From the NCBI RefSeq assembly GCF_049532985.1, contig NZ_CP186693.1:4402001-4466000 (forward strand): DNA of 64,000 nucleotides, read 5' to 3'. Position 1 is the stretch's first letter, and every line of letters starts with the position of its first letter. Source of the stretch: Promicromonospora sp049532985. Lineage in GTDB: Bacteria; Actinomycetota; Actinomycetes; Actinomycetales; Cellulomonadaceae. The translations under genes were made by a program, and so were the position numbers. Positions 41,525 through 50,892 of the stretch are shown piece after piece. The notes beneath the pieces are model-generated. The model worked only from the letters and a program-made list of their open reading frames with translations. It was not told where the DNA came from and did not search any database.

Positions 41525-42183
41525 CGGTTCTTCTCCTGGTCGATCTGGGCGGCGAGGGCCACGGCGTCGCGGGTGCGGCTGGTGATCCCGTCCCAGTCCC
41601 CCGCGGTGACGAGCGTGCGGTCCACCATCCAGGAGCCGCCGACGGCGAGCACCGGGGCCAGGCCCAGGTAGTCGCCGAGGTTGGCGGCGCTGACGCCGCC
41701 CGTGGGCACGAACCGCAGGCCCGGGAACGGCGCCGAGAACGCCTTGATCGCGGCGGGCCCGCCGACGACAGACGCAGGGAACAGCTTGACGACGTCGACC
41801 CCCAGGTCGAGCGCGGCCATGATCTCCGACGGCGTGGCGACACCGGGCAGCACCGGCACGCCGTGCTCCTGCGCGCGGCGCACGACGGCGGCCGACAGCC
41901 CCGGGGAGACGATGTAGCGCGCGCCGGCCTCGACGACGTCGTCCACCTGCGCGACCGTGGTGACGGTGCCGGCACCGACCACGACGTCAGGGTGGTTCTT
42001 GGCGACCGCGCGGATGGCGTCGAGGCCGCCCGCGAGCCGCAGCGTGATCTCGGCGACGGGCAGGCCGCCGGCGACGAGCGCGTCGGCGAGGCGGGCGCCC
42101 TCGTCGGCGCCGTCGACCACGACGACCGGGACGAGCCGGTGCGCGGCCAGCGCGTCGAGGACCGGGTTGTCGGGGGATGACAT
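41521..42183 (-). CDS. eda: KDPG aldolase (2-dehydro-3-deoxy-phosphogluconate aldolase)
   Basis: Splits KDPG into pyruvate and glyceraldehyde-3-phosphate. The 220-residue class I aldolase shows PVAEITLRL (catalytic Glu), GAGTVTTVAQVDDVVEAGARYIVSPG and the Schiff-base Lys in DVVKLFPASVVGGPAAIKA; PTGGVSAANLGDYL binds phosphate. The ATG at 42183 follows GGAG. It is the first gene of eda-kdgK and divergent from the IclR regulator, with nested palindromes between. Confidence 0.92.
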   Translation of the reverse strand: MSSPDNPVLDALAAHRLVPVVVVDGADEGARLADALVAGGLPVAEITLRLAGGLDAIRAVAKNHPDVVVGAGTVTTVAQVDDVVEAGARYIVSPGLSAAVVRRAQEHGVPVLPGVATPSEIMAALDLGVDVVKLFPASVVGGPAAIKAFSAPFPGLRFVPTGGVSAANLGDYLGLAPVLAVGGSWMVDRTLVTAGDWDGITSRTRDAVALAAQIDQEKNR

Positions 42184-42191
42184 GCGTGCTC

Positions 42192-42231
42192 CGTTTCGCT
42201 ATGGTGAACGCCTGTTGTTCACTGCGAAACG
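42192..42231. promoter_or_regulatory. Nested operator for the IclR (KdgR-like) regulator
   Basis: Outer arms CGTTTCGC (42192-42199) and GCGAAACG (42224-42231); inner arms GTGAAC (42204-42209) and GTTCAC (42217-42222). It fills most of the 69-bp gap between the divergent eda and IclR genes, so binding would control both. Confidence 0.7.
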
Positions 42232-42252
42232 CATGCTACGTGAGGGAGTCCC

Positions 42253-42999
42253 ATGGAAGCCAGCCCGCTCGGCAGCGTCGACAAGGCGCTGCTGGCCCTC
42301 GACACCCTCGCGGGCTTCGGCGCCGCGGGCGCGCCGCTGGCCACGCTGGCCCAGGCCGTGGGCGTCAGCAAGCCGACGCTGCACCGCACGCTCGCCGCGC
42401 TGCGGCACCGCGGCTTTGCCGAGCAGACGCCGGACGGCGCCTACCGGCTCGGCCCCTCCGCCCTGGCCCTGGGCAGCTCCTACCTGGCCGAGGAGAACCT
42501 CCCCGCACTGCTGCACCCGGCCCTGACGGCGCTCAGCGAGGCGGTCGACGAGCTGGTGCACCTCGGGGTGCTCGCCGGGCGCGAGGTGGTCTACCTCGAC
42601 AAGGTGGAGCCGCAGCGCGCGGTCCGGGTGTGGTCCGCCGTCGGACGGCGGCGGGCGGCCGCGACCACCGCTCTGGGGCGGGCGCTGCTCTCGACCCAGG
42701 ACCTGGACGACGCCGCGCTGGAGCGGTTCGCCGAGGGCAGCACCCCGGCGGAGCGCCTGCGCGACGTGCTCGCGGAGGCCCGGCGCACCGGAATCGGCAG
42801 CGAGACCGAGGAGAACGAGCGTGGCATCGCCTGCGTCGCGGTGCCGCTGCTCCGGGCGGGCCGTGCCGTCGCGGCGGTCAGCATCACGGCGCCGGTCGAG
42901 CGGCTGCAGGGCGCGTCACGGGCCGAGCGGGTCGGCGCGCTCCGCGAGGTGCTGCCGGGGCTGCTCCCGGCGGGCCTGACGATCCCGCCGACGGCGTGA
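42253..42999 (+). CDS. IclR-family regulator, KdgR-like
   Basis: A 248-residue regulator with an N-terminal winged helix (GSVDKALLALDTLAGFGAAGAPLATLAQAVGVSKPTLHRTLAALRHRGF) and the IclR effector domain (LVHLGVLAGREVVYLDKVEPQRAVRVWSAVG; ENERGIACVAVPLLRAG). IclR proteins next to KDG kinase/KDPG aldolase usually sense KDG or KDPG. The ATG at 42253 follows GAGGGAG. It is divergent from eda-kdgK across the nested operator, which suggests joint control and autoregulation. Confidence 0.87.
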   Translation: MEASPLGSVDKALLALDTLAGFGAAGAPLATLAQAVGVSKPTLHRTLAALRHRGFAEQTPDGAYRLGPSALALGSSYLAEENLPALLHPALTALSEAVDELVHLGVLAGREVVYLDKVEPQRAVRVWSAVGRRRAAATTALGRALLSTQDLDDAALERFAEGSTPAERLRDVLAEARRTGIGSETEENERGIACVAVPLLRAGRAVAAVSITAPVERLQGASRAERVGALREVLPGLLPAGLTIPPTA

Positions 43000-43066
43000 G
43001 GGCAACCTGACGGACGCCCCCTCCCGACGAGGCCGAGCCGGTGAGGCGGTCCGAGGGGGCCGAGCT

Positions 43067-43126
43067 GCCATCGACCGGACCGGCATCCACCAGGCCGTCA
43101 TCCACCAGACCGCCGTCGACCAGGCC
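43067..43126. repeat. Four degenerate 15-bp repeats in the spacer before clpC terminator
   Basis: Four 15-bp units (43067, 43082, 43097, 43112) of the form G-C/T-C-A/G-T-C-G/C-A-C-C-A/G-G-A/G-C-C follow one another exactly. No gene with a ribosome site covers them. Confidence 0.7.
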
Positions 43127-43142
43127 CCCACCGGGCACGACA

Positions 43143-43178
43143 AAGGCCCGGCCACCCCTCACGGGATGGCCGGGCCTT
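43143..43178. terminator. Two-way terminator between the IclR gene and clpC
   Basis: AAGGCCCGGCCA (43143-43154) pairs with TGGCCGGGCCTT (43167-43178); read on the minus strand it ends in TTTGTC, so it can serve clpC as an intrinsic terminator, and it can also stop the convergent IclR transcript. Confidence 0.78.
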
Positions 43179-43205
43179 GTGTCAGGACCGGGTCCTACCG
43201 GGCGA

Positions 43206-45767
<2,562 letters not shown>

Positions 45768-45828
45768 GTGCTGCTCCTCACGCGGGCGGCGGGCACCTGC
45801 ACCGGCGGTACCAGGCCTGACCGCAACG

Positions 45829-45857
45829 ACTCTATGCGCTCCCAACGCGGCGACCTA
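45829..45857 (-). promoter_or_regulatory. clpC promoter
   Basis: Minus strand: -10 TAGAGT (45834-45829), 17-bp spacer, weak -35 TAGGTC (45857-45852). The poor -35 fits an activator-dependent promoter with the ClgR-like box just upstream. Confidence 0.5.
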
Positions 45858-45872
45858 CCGGTTGATGCCCAT

Positions 45873-45890
45873 GTTCGCCAGGGGCGTGAC
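45873..45890 (-). promoter_or_regulatory. Candidate ClgR box upstream of clpC
   Basis: Minus strand GTCACGCCCCTGGCGAAC fits the published ClgR consensus as I remember it (WNNWCGCYNANRGCGWWS) at 16 of 18 positions. It lies about 16 bp upstream of the -35, where an activator would bind. Confidence 0.5.
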
Positions 45891-46012
45891 GATGGAGGGT
45901 GTGCGGGCGGCACAGGACGTCCCGCCCCGGCGCGACACGCCCGGGCGCAGCGGTCCGACGGCGAGTCCGGGCCGATTCTTCCCCGATTACGTGCCGATTC
46001 TGGCCGTGGTCG

Positions 46013-46041
46013 TTGACGCCTCACCCGCTACCCGGCAGTCT
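46013..46041 (+). promoter_or_regulatory. Promoter of the 46075 gene
   Basis: -35 TTGACG (46013-46018), 17-bp spacer, -10 CAGTCT (46036-46041), giving a leader of roughly 27 bases with a GGGGAGG ribosome site. Confidence 0.62.
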
Positions 46042-46074
46042 CGTGTCTACGCGAACCCGCCCCGGGGAGGCCAC

Positions 46075-46695
46075 ATGGCGGACGAACCGAGCCCGACCCC
46101 CGAGTCCTGGGAACAGATCGTCGCGCGATTCGCCCGGTTCTCCGGCGTCGTCGGCGAAGTGGACGACCCGCTGACGTGGGGACTGGACCTCGTCGAGGAG
46201 GAGGTCACCGGGGTCTCCGACAGCGCCGACCCCACCGAGGAACGCTTCCTGCGGTCCTACCGCACGTTCTCCGGCGAGACCGTCGAGGTCGAGACGCTGC
46301 GTGTGCCGGCCACCCCGGCCCAGATCGAGGACATCGTCCGCGCCGCCTGCAGCGGGGCGCTCGTCGCGCCCCTGCACGCCGACGTCGACCCGGCGGCACC
46401 GCCGGAGATCACCGACGTCGCGGACCTCGCGGAGTCCTACCAGGACTATCGCAGCGCGATGCGCGCGATCGTCGCCGAGGTCGACGACGTGCCGTGCGAG
46501 ACGCGCCAGTTCCGGGTCGACGGGGAGACCAAGCGCTGCATGCGCGTGACGGTGCGCAACGTGACCGCCGTGTACTCCCCGGCGGCCGACCGGGCGGTGG
46601 TCGTGACCGGCCCCGCCGACCTGGTGGACCGGGTCGACGTCGTCACCCGGCCCATCCGCAACCTGCTCCACGGGGAGGAAGGGCCGCGGTTCTGA
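46075..46695 (+). CDS. Hypothetical acidic protein
   Basis: I do not recognise this 206-residue protein. It is soluble, acidic and has no signal peptide or membrane segment. The N-terminal third is helical (SWEQIVARFARFSGVVGEVDD), the middle is a mixed segment rich in Glu and Thr, and the C-terminus has alternating beta strands (CMRVTVRNVTAVYSPAADRAVVVTGP). The ATG at 46075 follows GGGGAGG and has its own promoter. It is divergent from clpC, but nothing links it to proteolysis. Confidence 0.75.
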   Translation: MADEPSPTPESWEQIVARFARFSGVVGEVDDPLTWGLDLVEEEVTGVSDSADPTEERFLRSYRTFSGETVEVETLRVPATPAQIEDIVRAACSGALVAPLHADVDPAAPPEITDVADLAESYQDYRSAMRAIVAEVDDVPCETRQFRVDGETKRCMRVTVRNVTAVYSPAADRAVVVTGPADLVDRVDVVTRPIRNLLHGEEGPRF

Positions 46696-46755
46696 CCCGC
46701 ACCTCACCCGCGCAAGGCCCCGGAACCCGGGCGGTACGGCGGTAGGATCGCCGCT

Positions 46756-47598
46756 GTGATCCGTGCCACCGCCCCCGTCGCGCCCTCGCGGCCGACGGCG
46801 CGCAGCGCCCGGACCCGGCGTGCCGGCACCCTGTCGCTCCTGCTGACGGCGCTGCTGGCCCTCGCCGGTACCGCCGTGGGCGGGACCACCGCGACGGCCG
46901 AGGTCTCGGGCGACGAGATCTGGGTGAGCGTGGACGGTGTCGCCTTCGAGCCCGGCCGGGAGAGCGACGAGCTGGCGTACGTCGTGCGGCCCGTCGGTTC
47001 CCGCTACGGCGGGCAGGCGTACGACCGTGACCTGACCCGGGACGAGCAGCGCAGCGGCTGGGCCGCGTTCACGGAGGCCCGCCGGTCCTTCCCGGACGGC
47101 TACTGCGTGGTGTGGGTCGAGGTCGAGGACGCGAGCAGCTGGCACGAGTCGGACGAGCAGGCCGTGTGCAGCGCCACGGAGCCGGCCGAGAGCACCGAGC
47201 CCACGTCCACCCCCACGCCGACGGCGACGAAGACCCGGCCCACCCAGGCGGCCACCCCCAGGCCCGGAGCCGGTCAGCCGGGATCCACGCCGACGCCGGT
47301 AACCAGCGACCCGGCCGAGGCCGAGCCGTCCAGCCCGGCACCCACGCCGTCGGCGTCGCCGTCGCCCAGCCCGTCGGCGTCGCCGTCCGCCTCGGCGTCG
47401 CCGAGCCCGTCGCCTTCCCCGACGGCGCTGAGCGGGGCGCTCATGCCGAGCATCCCGCCGCAGTCGCCGGTCCGGGCGCGCGTCGACGCGGGCCAGGAGC
47501 AGGAGGTCGTCACGCCGCTCGGCTGGGTGGCCGTGCTCGCCACCGGCGCGGCCCTCACGGCGGGCGGCCTGCTCATGCTCTGGCGCCGCCTCACCTGA
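46756..47598 (+). CDS. Secreted protein with Pro/Ser/Thr-rich stalk and C-terminal anchor helix
   Basis: A 280-residue exported protein. A signal peptide (LSLLLTALLALAGTAVGG) ends near residue 48; a small Cys-containing domain (WVSVDGVAFEPGRESDELAYVV to QAVCSATEP) follows, then about 80 residues of Thr-Pro and Ser-Pro repeats, and a C-terminal helix with WRRLT tail. It looks like a surface protein held in the membrane on a flexible stalk; no LPXTG-like sortase signal precedes the helix. The GTG at 46756 lies 7 bases after TAGGAT, so the mRNA may be leaderless. Function unknown. Confidence 0.72.
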   Translation: MIRATAPVAPSRPTARSARTRRAGTLSLLLTALLALAGTAVGGTTATAEVSGDEIWVSVDGVAFEPGRESDELAYVVRPVGSRYGGQAYDRDLTRDEQRSGWAAFTEARRSFPDGYCVVWVEVEDASSWHESDEQAVCSATEPAESTEPTSTPTPTATKTRPTQAATPRPGAGQPGSTPTPVTSDPAEAEPSSPAPTPSASPSPSPSASPSASASPSPSPSPTALSGALMPSIPPQSPVRARVDAGQEQEVVTPLGWVAVLATGAALTAGGLLMLWRRLT

Positions 47599-47601
47599 CG
47601 A

Positions 47602-47649
47602 TCGGCCGGGCCCCGGCGTGCGGCGTCGGCCGGGCCCCGGCGTGCGGCG
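47602..47649. repeat. Perfect 24-bp tandem duplication
   Basis: Two identical 24-bp units (47602-47625 and 47626-47649), beginning TCGGCCGGGCCCCGGCG, follow the stalk-protein stop. The unit holds its own GGCCGGGCCCCGGC near-palindrome, so it may also act as a terminator. Confidence 0.8.
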
Positions 47650-47675
47650 TCGTCCGCGCACGGCAGACTGGCCCC

Positions 47676-48254
47676 GTGACCACTCCCGCAGGCCTGCTCC
47701 TGACGCCCGGCGCGGGCGCGAACCGGGAGAGCCCGGCGCTCGTCGCGGTGGAGCGCACCCTGGCGGACGCCGATCCGCCGGTACCCACGCGGCGCGCCGA
47801 CTTCCCGTACCGCCTGGAGGGGCGACGCATGCCGGACCGGCCGCCGGCCGCCGTCGCGCACCTGCGGGCCGTGACCACGGCCTGGGCGGACGAGCTCGGT
47901 GTGCCCACGGACCGCCTGCTGCTCGGCGGCCGGTCCTACGGCGGGCGGATGTGCTCGATGGCCGTGGCGGAGGGTCTGCCGGCGGCGGGGCTGGTGCTGC
48001 TCAGCTACCCGCTGCACCCGCCCGGCAGGCCGGACAAGCTCCGCGTGGAGCACTTCGGCGGGATCCGGGTGCCCACGCTGTTCGTGTCCGGCGACAAGGA
48101 CCAGTTCGGCACCCCCGAGGAGCTCGCCGAGCACGTCGCGGCGATCCCGGGACCGGTCACCTCGGTGACGCTGTCCGGCGCGCACGACATGCGCGGCGTC
48201 GGGCGCGAGAAGGCCGTGGCCGAGGCCGTGGCGGCCTGGGTCGCGACCCTCTGA
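47676..48254 (+). CDS. Alpha/beta hydrolase of the KANL3/Tex30-like family
   Basis: A 192-residue short alpha/beta hydrolase: oxyanion-type start LLLTPGAGANRESPAL, nucleophile elbow GGRSYGGRM (GxSxG), LSYPLHPPGRPDKLRVEHF, acid in FVSGDKDQFGTPEEL and catalytic His in SGAHDMRG. The same architecture is found in dienelactone-hydrolase-like and KAT8 complex-like proteins; natural substrate unknown. The GTG at 47676 has no ribosome site but a CAGACT box 6 bases upstream, suggesting a leaderless message. It converges on the deformylase gene with 13 bp between stops. Confidence 0.75.
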   Translation: MTTPAGLLLTPGAGANRESPALVAVERTLADADPPVPTRRADFPYRLEGRRMPDRPPAAVAHLRAVTTAWADELGVPTDRLLLGGRSYGGRMCSMAVAEGLPAAGLVLLSYPLHPPGRPDKLRVEHFGGIRVPTLFVSGDKDQFGTPEELAEHVAAIPGPVTSVTLSGAHDMRGVGREKAVAEAVAAWVATL

Positions 48255-48267
48255 CGCTGCCGGACGG

Positions 48268-48957
48268 TCAGCGCCCGCCCGCCGGCTTCTCCGGGTACTC
48301 GGGCGGGGTCTTGTCCAGCTCGATCGCGATCTCGCGGCGCTCCGCGACGATGTGCGCGCGCTCCTCGTCGCGCTGCTTCAGCGCGTCGGTCTGGAGGTCG
48401 GCACTCAGGTGGTCCCAGTAGAGGGTGCCGTCGAGGTGCTGCGACTCGTGGATGAAGCACCGCGCCAGGTAGCCGGTGCCCGAGAGCTGGACCGGCGCAC
48501 CGTGCTGGTCGACGCCCTTCACGGTCGCCCGGCCCGGACGCTCCAGCGGCTCGTAGGCGCCCGGTACGGACAGGCAGCCTTCCTCCTCCGTCTCCGGCTC
48601 CGCGTCGAGGTCCATCTCGAGCACCGGGTTCACCACGTGGCCGACGTGCCGGTCGCCCGCCGAGTCCGTCAGGTCGTACACGAACACCCGCAGGTCCACG
48701 CCCACCTGGGGCGCCGCCAGGCCGACGCCCTGCGCCGACTCCATGGTGGCGAACAGGTCGTCGATCAGCCGGGCCAGCTCCGGGGTGGAGAACTCCTCGA
48801 CGGTGCGCGCCGGGCTGTGCAGCACCGGCTCGCCGATCTCGGTGATGCGCAGCACACGGCCGCGCTCCACCTCAGGGGCGATCGCGGGGTACTCCTCGAC
48901 CGGCTCGCCGAGCAGGAAGGTGACGGGCTTGCGCCGCCGGGGACGGGTCCATGCCAT
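48268..48957 (-). CDS. def: Peptide deformylase
   Basis: Removes the N-formyl group from new proteins. The 229-residue product has all three motifs: GVGLAAPQVG, EEGCLSVPG and the metal-binding FIHESQHLDG (a HExxH motif). The first 30 residues and the charged C-terminal helix (ALKQRDEERAHIVAERREIAIEL) are extra to the ~170-residue core, as in other actinobacterial type I deformylases. The ATG at 48957 lacks a ribosome site and is 7 bases after TACCCT on the minus strand, whose -10 overlaps that of the divergent ZapE-like gene. Confidence 0.93.
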   Translation of the reverse strand: MAWTRPRRRKPVTFLLGEPVEEYPAIAPEVERGRVLRITEIGEPVLHSPARTVEEFSTPELARLIDDLFATMESAQGVGLAAPQVGVDLRVFVYDLTDSAGDRHVGHVVNPVLEMDLDAEPETEEEGCLSVPGAYEPLERPGRATVKGVDQHGAPVQLSGTGYLARCFIHESQHLDGTLYWDHLSADLQTDALKQRDEERAHIVAERREIAIELDKTPPEYPEKPAGGR

Positions 48958-48964
48958 GGGACAG

Positions 48965-48974
48965 AGGGTACCTT
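48965..48974. promoter_or_regulatory. Overlapping back-to-back -10 boxes of def and zapE-like gene
   Basis: AGGGTACCTT reads TACCTT rightward (48969-48974, 6 bases before the ZapE ATG) and TACCCT leftward (48970-48965, 7 bases before the def ATG). The two genes are only 23 bp apart, so both messages would start at or next to their start codons. Confidence 0.6.
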
Positions 48975-48980
48975 CGACGC

Positions 48981-50060
48981 ATGCACCCCACCCCGATCCG
49001 TGACGCGGCGCGCACGGCGGGGTACGTGCTCGACGACGCCCAGCGAGCCGCGGCGGGACGGCTGGAGGCGTTGCTGGGCACGACGGGGCGCCCCCGGGCC
49101 CTCGACATCCTGGACCGCGAGGGCGAGGCCGGGCGCGGCGTCTATCTCTGGGGCCCGGTGGGCCGCGGCAAGACCTGGCTCCTGGACCGCTTCCACGAGC
49201 AGTCCGGCGGCCCGCGCTTCCACTTCCACGAGTTCTACCGCGCGCTGCACGCCGAGGTGTGGGCTCGGACCGGCACCCCGGACGCGATGGACCGCGCCCT
49301 GGACGCCCTGCTCGGCGACGCCCGCGTGCTGTGCTTCGACGAGCTCCACCTGCACGACGCCGGGGACGCGATGCTGCTCTCCCGCGCGCTGCGCACCCTG
49401 CTGGGCCGACGGGTCACGCTCGTGGCGACGTCCAACTACCCGCCGCAGGGCCTGCTGCCCGACCCGCTGTTCCACGAGCTCGCAGAGCCGCTCATCGCGC
49501 TGCTGGAGTCTTCGCTGGACGTGCTGGAGGTGGCCGGCCCGGTGGACTACCGCACGCTCCGCCCGGTGCACGGGACCGCCGTGCCGGGGGCGCCGTCCGC
49601 TCCCCGATGGCGGGACGGCGCCGCGCTGGTGCGCACGGACCTCCCGGACCGGCCCGCACCGCACGAGGCGACCGACGTGCCGCTGAGCGGCGGCCGGAGC
49701 ATCCGCGCTCTCCGCGCCGCCGACGCCGCCGTCTGGTTCGACTTCGCCGGGCTGTGCGCGGCGCCGGTATCCGCGCTGGACATGCTGTCGCTGGCGGAAC
49801 GGTTCGACCGGTGGGTGCTGTCCGACGTCGTGCCGTTCGCCGACTGCCACGTGAACACCCAGCAGCGGTTCGTCAGCCTCATGGACGTGCTCTACGACCG
49901 CGACCTGCCGCTCGTGCTGACGGCGCCGGGCCCGCTGGACGAGGTGCTCTCGGTGCCCCCGGGGCGTCCGGCGCCGCCCGACCTGGCCCGCGCGGTCAGC
50001 CGGCTGCACCAGCTCGGGAGCGGCCGGCCAGCGCCCGCCGGGCGGACGGGACGCGGGTGA
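48981..50060 (+). CDS. zapE: ZapE/AFG1-family AAA+ ATPase
   Basis: A 359-residue AFG1/LACE1-type ATPase. Walker A is GPVGRGKTWLLD, Walker B VLCFDELHLHD, and sensor 1 is VATSNYPP; the AFG1 signature HFHEFYRALH lies between. The C-terminal part (DMLSLAERFDRWVLSDVVPF) is the family helical lid region. In E. coli ZapE acts on the division ring; in actinobacteria the role is less clear. The ATG at 48981 is 6 bases after TACCTT with no good ribosome site. It overlaps the next gene by GTGA. Confidence 0.85.
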   Translation: MHPTPIRDAARTAGYVLDDAQRAAAGRLEALLGTTGRPRALDILDREGEAGRGVYLWGPVGRGKTWLLDRFHEQSGGPRFHFHEFYRALHAEVWARTGTPDAMDRALDALLGDARVLCFDELHLHDAGDAMLLSRALRTLLGRRVTLVATSNYPPQGLLPDPLFHELAEPLIALLESSLDVLEVAGPVDYRTLRPVHGTAVPGAPSAPRWRDGAALVRTDLPDRPAPHEATDVPLSGGRSIRALRAADAAVWFDFAGLCAAPVSALDMLSLAERFDRWVLSDVVPFADCHVNTQQRFVSLMDVLYDRDLPLVLTAPGPLDEVLSVPPGRPAPPDLARAVSRLHQLGSGRPAPAGRTGRG

Positions 50061-50515
50061 GGTCCCGGCGGGCGATCGGCGCTTCCCGCGAGACGGCTCG
50101 GCAGGCCGTCCGACGACGGACCGCCCCTGCCCTGGCGGCCCTGCTCACGGTGGCGGCCGGCCTGTCCGTGCGGTCAGTGCCCGACGGCGCCGCGGCCAAG
50201 TACGCCGGGGACGCGCTCTACGCGCTGCTGATCTTCTGGCTCGTGCTCGTGGTGGCGCCGCACACCCGCAGGCCGGTGGCGGCGGCGGTGGCCCTCGCGA
50301 TGAGCACGGCCGTCGAGCTCTTCCAGCTCACCGGCGTACCCGCCGCGCTGGGCGCCCACAGCGCCCTCGCCCGCCTGGTGCTCGGGACGACCTTCAACGC
50401 ACCGGACCTGCCGTTCTACGCGGTGGGGGCGGCGCTGGGCTGGGTGCTGGCCGCTGCGGCCGGCGCGCTCGCCCGCGCGCGAGCCGTCCGTCTCACGGAG
50501 CACGCCGGTCGGTGA
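50057..50515 (+). CDS. DUF2809 membrane protein
   Basis: A 152-residue protein with four hydrophobic helices (LAALLTVAAGLSVRSV; YAGDALYALLIFWLVLVVAP; VAAAVALAMSTAVELFQL; YAVGAALGWVLAAAAGAL). The KYAGDALYALLIFW segment and overall length fit the DUF2809 family; function unknown. The GTG at 50057 overlaps the ZapE stop as GTGA. Its last 23 bases overlap the 3' end of the convergent cupin gene. Confidence 0.78.
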   Translation: MRSRRAIGASRETARQAVRRRTAPALAALLTVAAGLSVRSVPDGAAAKYAGDALYALLIFWLVLVVAPHTRRPVAAAVALAMSTAVELFQLTGVPAALGAHSALARLVLGTTFNAPDLPFYAVGAALGWVLAAAAGALARARAVRLTEHAGR

Positions 50516-50852
50516 CCACCTTGTCGTCGACCGCGGGCCCCCGGACAGTCAGGCCCCGGGCCGGATACCGGACGGCGACGAGCGCATGCGGGACGCCGGC
50601 ACCGACCGTGACCGCCTCCCCGGCCTCCACCGTGACCCGCGACCCGTCGACCTCCAGGTCGATCGCACCCTCCAGCACCACGTAGACCTCGTCGCTCGCG
50701 CGATGGAGGTGGGTGCCGTCGTCGCCGTACGGCTCGTCGACGCGCCAGTGCAGCACCTGGAGCCGGTCCGAGCAGAAGCCGTCGCCCGACGGCGGTCGCG
50801 GGCCGGCGATCACCGTGAGCCGACCGTCCAAGGAGATCCTGCTGAACGACAT
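50493..50852 (-). CDS. Cupin-domain protein
   Basis: A 119-residue single cupin. The two metal motifs are visible: GTHLHRASDEVYVVLEG (motif 1, with H-x-H and Glu) and VGAGVPHALVAV (motif 2 His). Single cupins of this kind include small dioxygenases, isomerases and sensor proteins, so no reaction is assigned. The ATG at 50852 lacks a ribosome site but follows CAGACT by exactly 6 bases on the minus strand. It lies 40 bp downstream of the WYL regulator. Confidence 0.8.
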   Translation of the reverse strand: MSFSRISLDGRLTVIAGPRPPSGDGFCSDRLQVLHWRVDEPYGDDGTHLHRASDEVYVVLEGAIDLEVDGSRVTVEAGEAVTVGAGVPHALVAVRYPARGLTVRGPAVDDKVVTDRRAP

Positions 50853-50892
50853 CCGGGCAGTCTGACAGGGCCAGGGCCTGCTGCCCCACCGG

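Larger units (their letters stand above)
45768..46074. other. 307-bp region between divergent clpC and the 46075 gene
   Basis: Contains the clpC promoter and ClgR-like box (left part) and the promoter of the rightward gene (46013-46041). No credible coding region or RNA is seen between them. Confidence 0.6.

Noticed and set aside
46757..46800. Shine-Dalgarno-led start for the 46756 gene using AGGA of TAGGAT
   Set aside because: Not fully excluded: AGGA is 8 bases upstream of the GTG. I list the gene among leaderless candidates because the hexamer also fits a -10 box and seven other genes show the same spacing, but this case is the least certain.
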